Positions 48,327 to 52,176 of a stretch of DNA of 52,176 nt are shown one piece after another. Origin of the DNA: Symbiodinium natans (Eukaryota; Sar; Dinophyceae; Suessiales; Symbiodiniaceae); assembly GCA_905221605.1 (NCBI GenBank), contig CAJNDS010002719.1, positions 254,062 to 306,237 of the forward strand, read 5' to 3'. Made by a program: the position numbers and the translations under genes. Below the pieces are notes generated by a model. The model made no database searches, was not told the DNA's origin, and saw only the letters and a list, made by a program, of their open reading frames with translations. Within the stretch, counting starts at the first letter, position 1, and every line of letters starts with the position of its first letter.

Positions 48327-50219
48327 ATGTCGGACGAGGAGCCGGCAATGCCTGTGCCGACGGATGTCGAGGTCGAGGAAGTCCCACCGCAGCCTCGGAA
48401 GAAACCAGCCGCCAAAGCAGCGAAGACCGATGTCGATGCCGAGGAAGACCCACAGCCTCAGAAGAAACCAGCCGCCAAAGAGCCAGCAGCGAAGACCACG
48501 GCGAAGCCCAAGAAGAATGCGGAGGCAAAGATGAAGGACAAGGTCCAGCCCAAACAGATAGCCAAGGCCAAAGCAAAGAACCTGGTTCTCAAGAAGCCCT
48601 CTGCAGCTCCACAAAGCCAGAAGCGAACAGCCGACGACGACAAGGGCAAGGGTACCTCTGAGAAGAGCAAGAACAAGGGTACCTCTGACAAGAGCAAGAG
48701 TACCTCTGACAAGAAGAGCAAGGTGATTTCCTCATGGGCCACACCCTTGTTTGCCGAGAAGGAAGATGCCGAGGAAGAGGGCGGCGAAGAGGAGGCGGCA
48801 GAGGTCGACGAAGAGATCGATGTGTTCAACACGGACCCCGAGACCCAGACGAAGAAAGACCGAGCGAAAGATTTTAAATTTAAGCAGATGTACCAGAACA
48901 ACCAGTTGCCCGACTGGCTCGCGGCAAAATACCGCGAAACGCTCTCCATGAAGGTGGGGCGTGTGGAGCAGCAGCGAAAGCTCGTGAACATGTGCCTCGA
49001 TCGCACAAAGGATCAGAAGCTGGTCGTGAACCTGAACAAGCCGATGTTCAAGGAGATGCAAGAGACCTGGACGAAGATCCAGTCCAAGAAAGCAACAAAG
49101 ACCTTATCCAAAACACTCTTCTGTGGTAAGTTCAACCTCACAGAGGATGCTTTCCAAGCCGGGCTCCAGGCGGGAGAGTTTTACGAAGTGACCGACGAGA
49201 ATGGCACGTGCAAGTACGGGTGGGATACGGCCGAGCACAGTGAGACAAAAGCCAAGAAGGCTGCCAGTGTAACCGAGACAGCCGGCAAAATTAGCAAGGA
49301 GCAGCAGGGCTTGGTGGCAGCTGTTGCCGACAAGTGGAGCATCGGGTTGTTTCGGAAGGCCAGCCGTTCCCCCAAGGCCACAGCCTCCAGCAGCAGCGAG
49401 AAGAAGGTGCCCTTGGCTATCATGGACCAGCAGCCCCAGTCTCTCTCGTCGAAGGATTGGGAGATGGCCAAGCAGCAACTGCACATGGCGCAGAAAGCCT
49501 TCGAGCAGATCAAGAACTCGGCACAGAAGCTGCTGACAGGATTGACCAAGGAGGACAAGTTTTACGATCAGGCGAGCCCTTGCTGTTTTAGTTTTATTTA
49601 CACTTACACGAGACCAGCTTTGCTCTGCTTTTTGCTTTGTTTTGCGAAAACGAGTAAAACCCCACACCCCATCTAATTGTTTGGGGGGGGGGGTTAGGGT
49701 TTAGGGTTTAGGGTTGAGGGTTTAGGGTTTAGGGTCTAGGGTTTAGGGTCTAGGGTTGAGGGTTGAGGGTTTAGGGTTTAGGGTTTAGGGTGTAAGGTTT
49801 AGGGTTTCGGGTTTAGGTTGAAAATTTAAAGTCCGAACCCGGTATTTGTCTCTGTGTTATCCCACAACCTCGCAACGATTTACGCCCCAACCCCAACAGA
49901 ACAGCAGCCCCGAGCCACGACGACACACTATAAGGAAGATCATCGTCCAGGCGGCCACGAGCGAGAAGGTCAAGATTGATCACATCCATACATGGCAGGC
50001 CTATAAGCATTTGTATTTCTGATATGTGAGAAAGAGACTGCATGTTTTGTATAAGGAACAAAGCACACACACAAATAGGAGCTACCGGATGGCTCAGAGA
50101 TCACGACCCTGAAGTACGATGAAATGATGCTGGAGTTTGGCACAAAGGCCGAGCAACTTGAAGAGCAATTCGCTGCTGTCAAGGCACAGCACTCTGTCGT
50201 CAGTGCTCGCAAAGCCTAG
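48327..50219 (+). CDS. 494-aa Lys-rich dinoflagellate-type protein, three exons
   Basis: ATG at 48327 (MSDEEPAMPVPTDVEVEEV). Exons 48327-49571, 49900-49998 and 50079-50219 all join in phase 0; both donors are GC in the form CAG|GC. Residues 1-140 are Lys/Ala/Pro rich with KPAAK and TSDKSK repeats; about 148-168 is acidic; about 177 on starts a folded-looking part (KKDRAKDFKFKQMYQNNQLP, WLAAKYRETLS, RKLVNMCLDR, then ENGTCKYGW near 293); the end is a helix (DEMMLEFGTKAEQLEEQFAA). The 'K-x-R-A-K-x-x-K-F-x-x-M ... L-P ... R-x-x-L-V-N' region matches a family I know from many Symbiodiniaceae gene models, often next to genes like the following one. Intron 1 contains a TTTAGGG tract (49690-49826). 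Confidence 0.65.
49681..49826 (+). repeat. G-run and TTTAGGG tract inside an intron
   Basis: G11 followed by about 18 TTTAGGG/TTGAGGG/TCTAGGG units, inside intron 1 (49572-49899) of the 48.3-kb gene, ending about 70 bp before the acceptor. Confidence 0.9.
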
Positions 50220-50571
50220 GAGTGGAGCCTGCCCAGATTTTGATGGTGTGTGCGGTTTTTGCATTCGCTTGCACACAGGGATTTTGGATCTCCAGAACTA
50301 TATAGGCGACTGTGCTAGAGAAAGCCGTGCAAAAGACATGTCTTTGTGCAACCCTAAACCCTAAACCTTAAAAACATAAGCCTATATACCCTATATAAAC
50401 CCTAAACCCTAAACCTGTAGTTATGTTTCATGTGGGAGCTTTGGAAGTTTGTTTTCTTCAGAATTACATCTTGAGAGTTTCATGTTTTGTGTGATATACA
50501 GCAAGAAAACCGTTTCCTTTCGAGATCTTTTCCTTTCGAGATCATTTTGCAACATCTTCTTGTACGATAAC

Positions 50572-52176
50572 ATGGATGATGCCGGCCCCGCGAGAAAACG
50601 ACGAAAAGGTGGCATTCAACAACGACAGAGCCAGGCTGAGGCTTCAAAGACAAGCATCAGTGCTCTGCATGATCTGCTGATGACATACCTCGCACAGGGC
50701 CTTATGTCGGCTGCAGTGTGTCATGCAATTGCAACAGCAGCTGTTGCCGATATGGGCCTCTCTCGCGAAGGTACCGTGTTTCCTGATTTGGAGAAGCTGG
50801 CCAAGATCAAGCATGGTAAGAACCTGCAAAAGTCGATCGACGGCCTGCTGGCCAAACAAGCCGACCTTCCCACACCCAAAGAGTTCGACATCCCTCTTGC
50901 GGGACAGGTGCCAGGCCAGCCCACGTCATTGCTTCTGCTGCCCCACGAAATGATGGCCCATATGTTTTCCAATGGCACAGGGTGGGTTACCTCCGTGCTG
51001 CCGGACCCGAGCCGGTTGGCTGCCTTCTGGGATTGTTTCCGGAAGCATCCCTGCATGGAGGGCCACCCTCTGCTTTCCCACCCCCAGTACAGGAACCGGT
51101 GCATTCCATTGGCCATGCACGGCGACGAGGTTCCTGTGCTGGGGGTGGGGAAGATATGGTGCCGCTCGGCACTGGCATTTTCCTGGAATTCCCTCATGGC
51201 CACTTTTGCAGGACGCTCTGTGCAGGACACCAACCTGTACATATGGGGGTGCTTCGAAAAATTCATTGTTGGTGACGACGAGGATGCTCCTGGCACAATG
51301 GCCACGTTCTGGAAGATACTCGCATGGTCTTTTGGGATCATATATGAGGGGGTGTGGCCTACGAAAGATTGGGAGGGCACTCCGAAACTCGACTTGCTTG
51401 TCATATGTAGGTTTTGTTTTTCTTTGTGAAGGGTTTTGTGTTTGGGTTTCCGCATGTAAAAGCTATACACACATATATGTATATATATATATAAGCAGTT
51501 TCATTTTTCACTTTTCCTGTATACAAACAGGTATGCCCCGGGCAGTGCAGAAGCAGCAAAAGCAGGGACTTTGCTTTGTGGCGGTTACTTTGGAGCCTTG
51601 GTTCAGTTGGCAGGCGACCTCGACTACTATGCCAAATGGCTGCAAGTGCCGAAGTGGAACAACCATGAGAAACCCTGTTGCCTCTGCCGAGCAAGTTTCA
51701 AAGGGCCCTTAAGCTGGATGGACAACAGAGAGAGCTCACCGTGGCAAAGCGCCGGCCTCAAGCCCAGCAACTGGAAGACACACTGGGATTCGGCTTGTGC
51801 CTTATTCCAATTGCCGGGCTTCAATGGGCTGTGTCTTTCTATGGACTATATGCATTGCATGTTTCTTGGGTGGTTGCAGTATGCATATGGCTCCGTGCTC
51901 TCTCTCGTTTTCTCGGATTGCTTGGAAGGCACAGAGGCTGAAAGGCTGAAGCATATCGATTCCTTCATCAAGAATTACCAGCGAGAACATGGCACCAGAT
52001 ACAAGTTCAAGCAAAAGCTCCTCAAACTTACGATGATACAGCCCAAGAAAGGTTTCCCAAAGATTCGTGGCAGGGCATCGGATGTGCAAAGCTTGGACAC
52101 TGCCCTTCTAGCATTTTTTCAGCAGGAGATGGACGAAGAGAACTACCAGCACAAGCAGATTCTGCTCTTTCTCCGT
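50572..52176 (+). CDS. Dinoflagellate repeat-family protein with HGDxVPVxGxGK and GDLxYYAK motifs, runs off the window
   Basis: ATG at 50572 (MDDAGPARKRRKGG, nuclear-signal-like). Exon 1 ends at 51410; the intron 51411-51530 (TAG|GTTTTG...AAACAG|G) joins VICR|YAPGSAEAAKAG in phase; exon 2 is open to the window edge (at least 495 aa). Motifs in order: LLLPHEMMAHMF (about 121), PLAMHGDEVPVLGVGKIW (about 180), FSWNSLMATFAG, LCGGYFGALVQLAGDLDYYA (about 300), C-x2-C pair in KPCCLCRASFKGPLSWM (about 328), LPGFNGLCLSMDYMHCMFLG (about 386). I know this motif series from very numerous dinoflagellate gene models. The spaced Asp residues and a Cys pair invite comparison with RNase-H-fold transposases, but this is unproven. 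Confidence 0.65.

Noticed and set aside
1-52176. tRNA, rRNA, CRISPR arrays or bacterial-type operons
   Set aside because: No cloverleaf with conserved tRNA boxes, no rRNA core sequence, and no regular direct repeats with unique spacers were found; telomeric tracts are not CRISPR repeats.

Overview
The window looks like nuclear DNA of a dinoflagellate, most likely from the Symbiodiniaceae/Suessiales side of the group. The reasons are: very many interstitial telomere-type (TTTAGGG)n/(CCCTAAA)n tracts; short exons with GT-AG and GC-AG introns that usually leave AG|G at the acceptor; short palindromic elements that behave like introners; long runs of genes on one strand; and a ubiquitin-like plus RCC1-like 'VTWG...GGDSS.VQ.QL' protein family that I know from dinoflagellate gene sets. 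No species can be named from sequence alone.

Layout. Positions 1-16.6 kb (minus strand) hold a scattered-exon gene, or two adjacent genes, with an N-terminal ubiquitin-like domain and RCC1-like repeats. Its exons are only 36-86 nt long and are separated by 0.4-3 kb introns. About 19.0-22.5 kb (minus) holds a conserved-looking 'DHRRLYC' protein gene, an RS-plus-zinc-ribbon gene interrupted by one in-frame TAG, and one isolated exon. About 23.1-26.7 kb (minus) holds loose coding fragments, one SET-like and one perhaps transposase-derived. 27.4-33.7 kb (minus) holds a second split gene whose seven exons join in phase. 34.7-52.2 kb (plus) holds five genes in tandem: a giant WW/S1-like/CCCH-finger gene with two frame breaks and a cut-off last finger, two lysine- or RS-rich genes of unknown function, and a pair at the right end (494 aa and at least 495 aa) that match a dinoflagellate-type two-protein family. 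The strand switch lies near 33.7-34.75 kb.

The main observation is where the telomeric tracts sit. In the two split minus-strand genes they are not random. On the coding strand a TTTAGGG tract usually begins just after an exon and a CCCTAAA tract often ends just before the next one, so many introns carry complementary telomeric ends. In a few cases the repeat itself seems to supply the GT of the 5' splice site. A second class of introns (103-120 bp) are palindromes with terminal inverted repeats that overlap the splice sites. Removing them restores reading frames exactly. All of this was read by eye; no alignment, transcript or database search was run, so exon edges are predictions.
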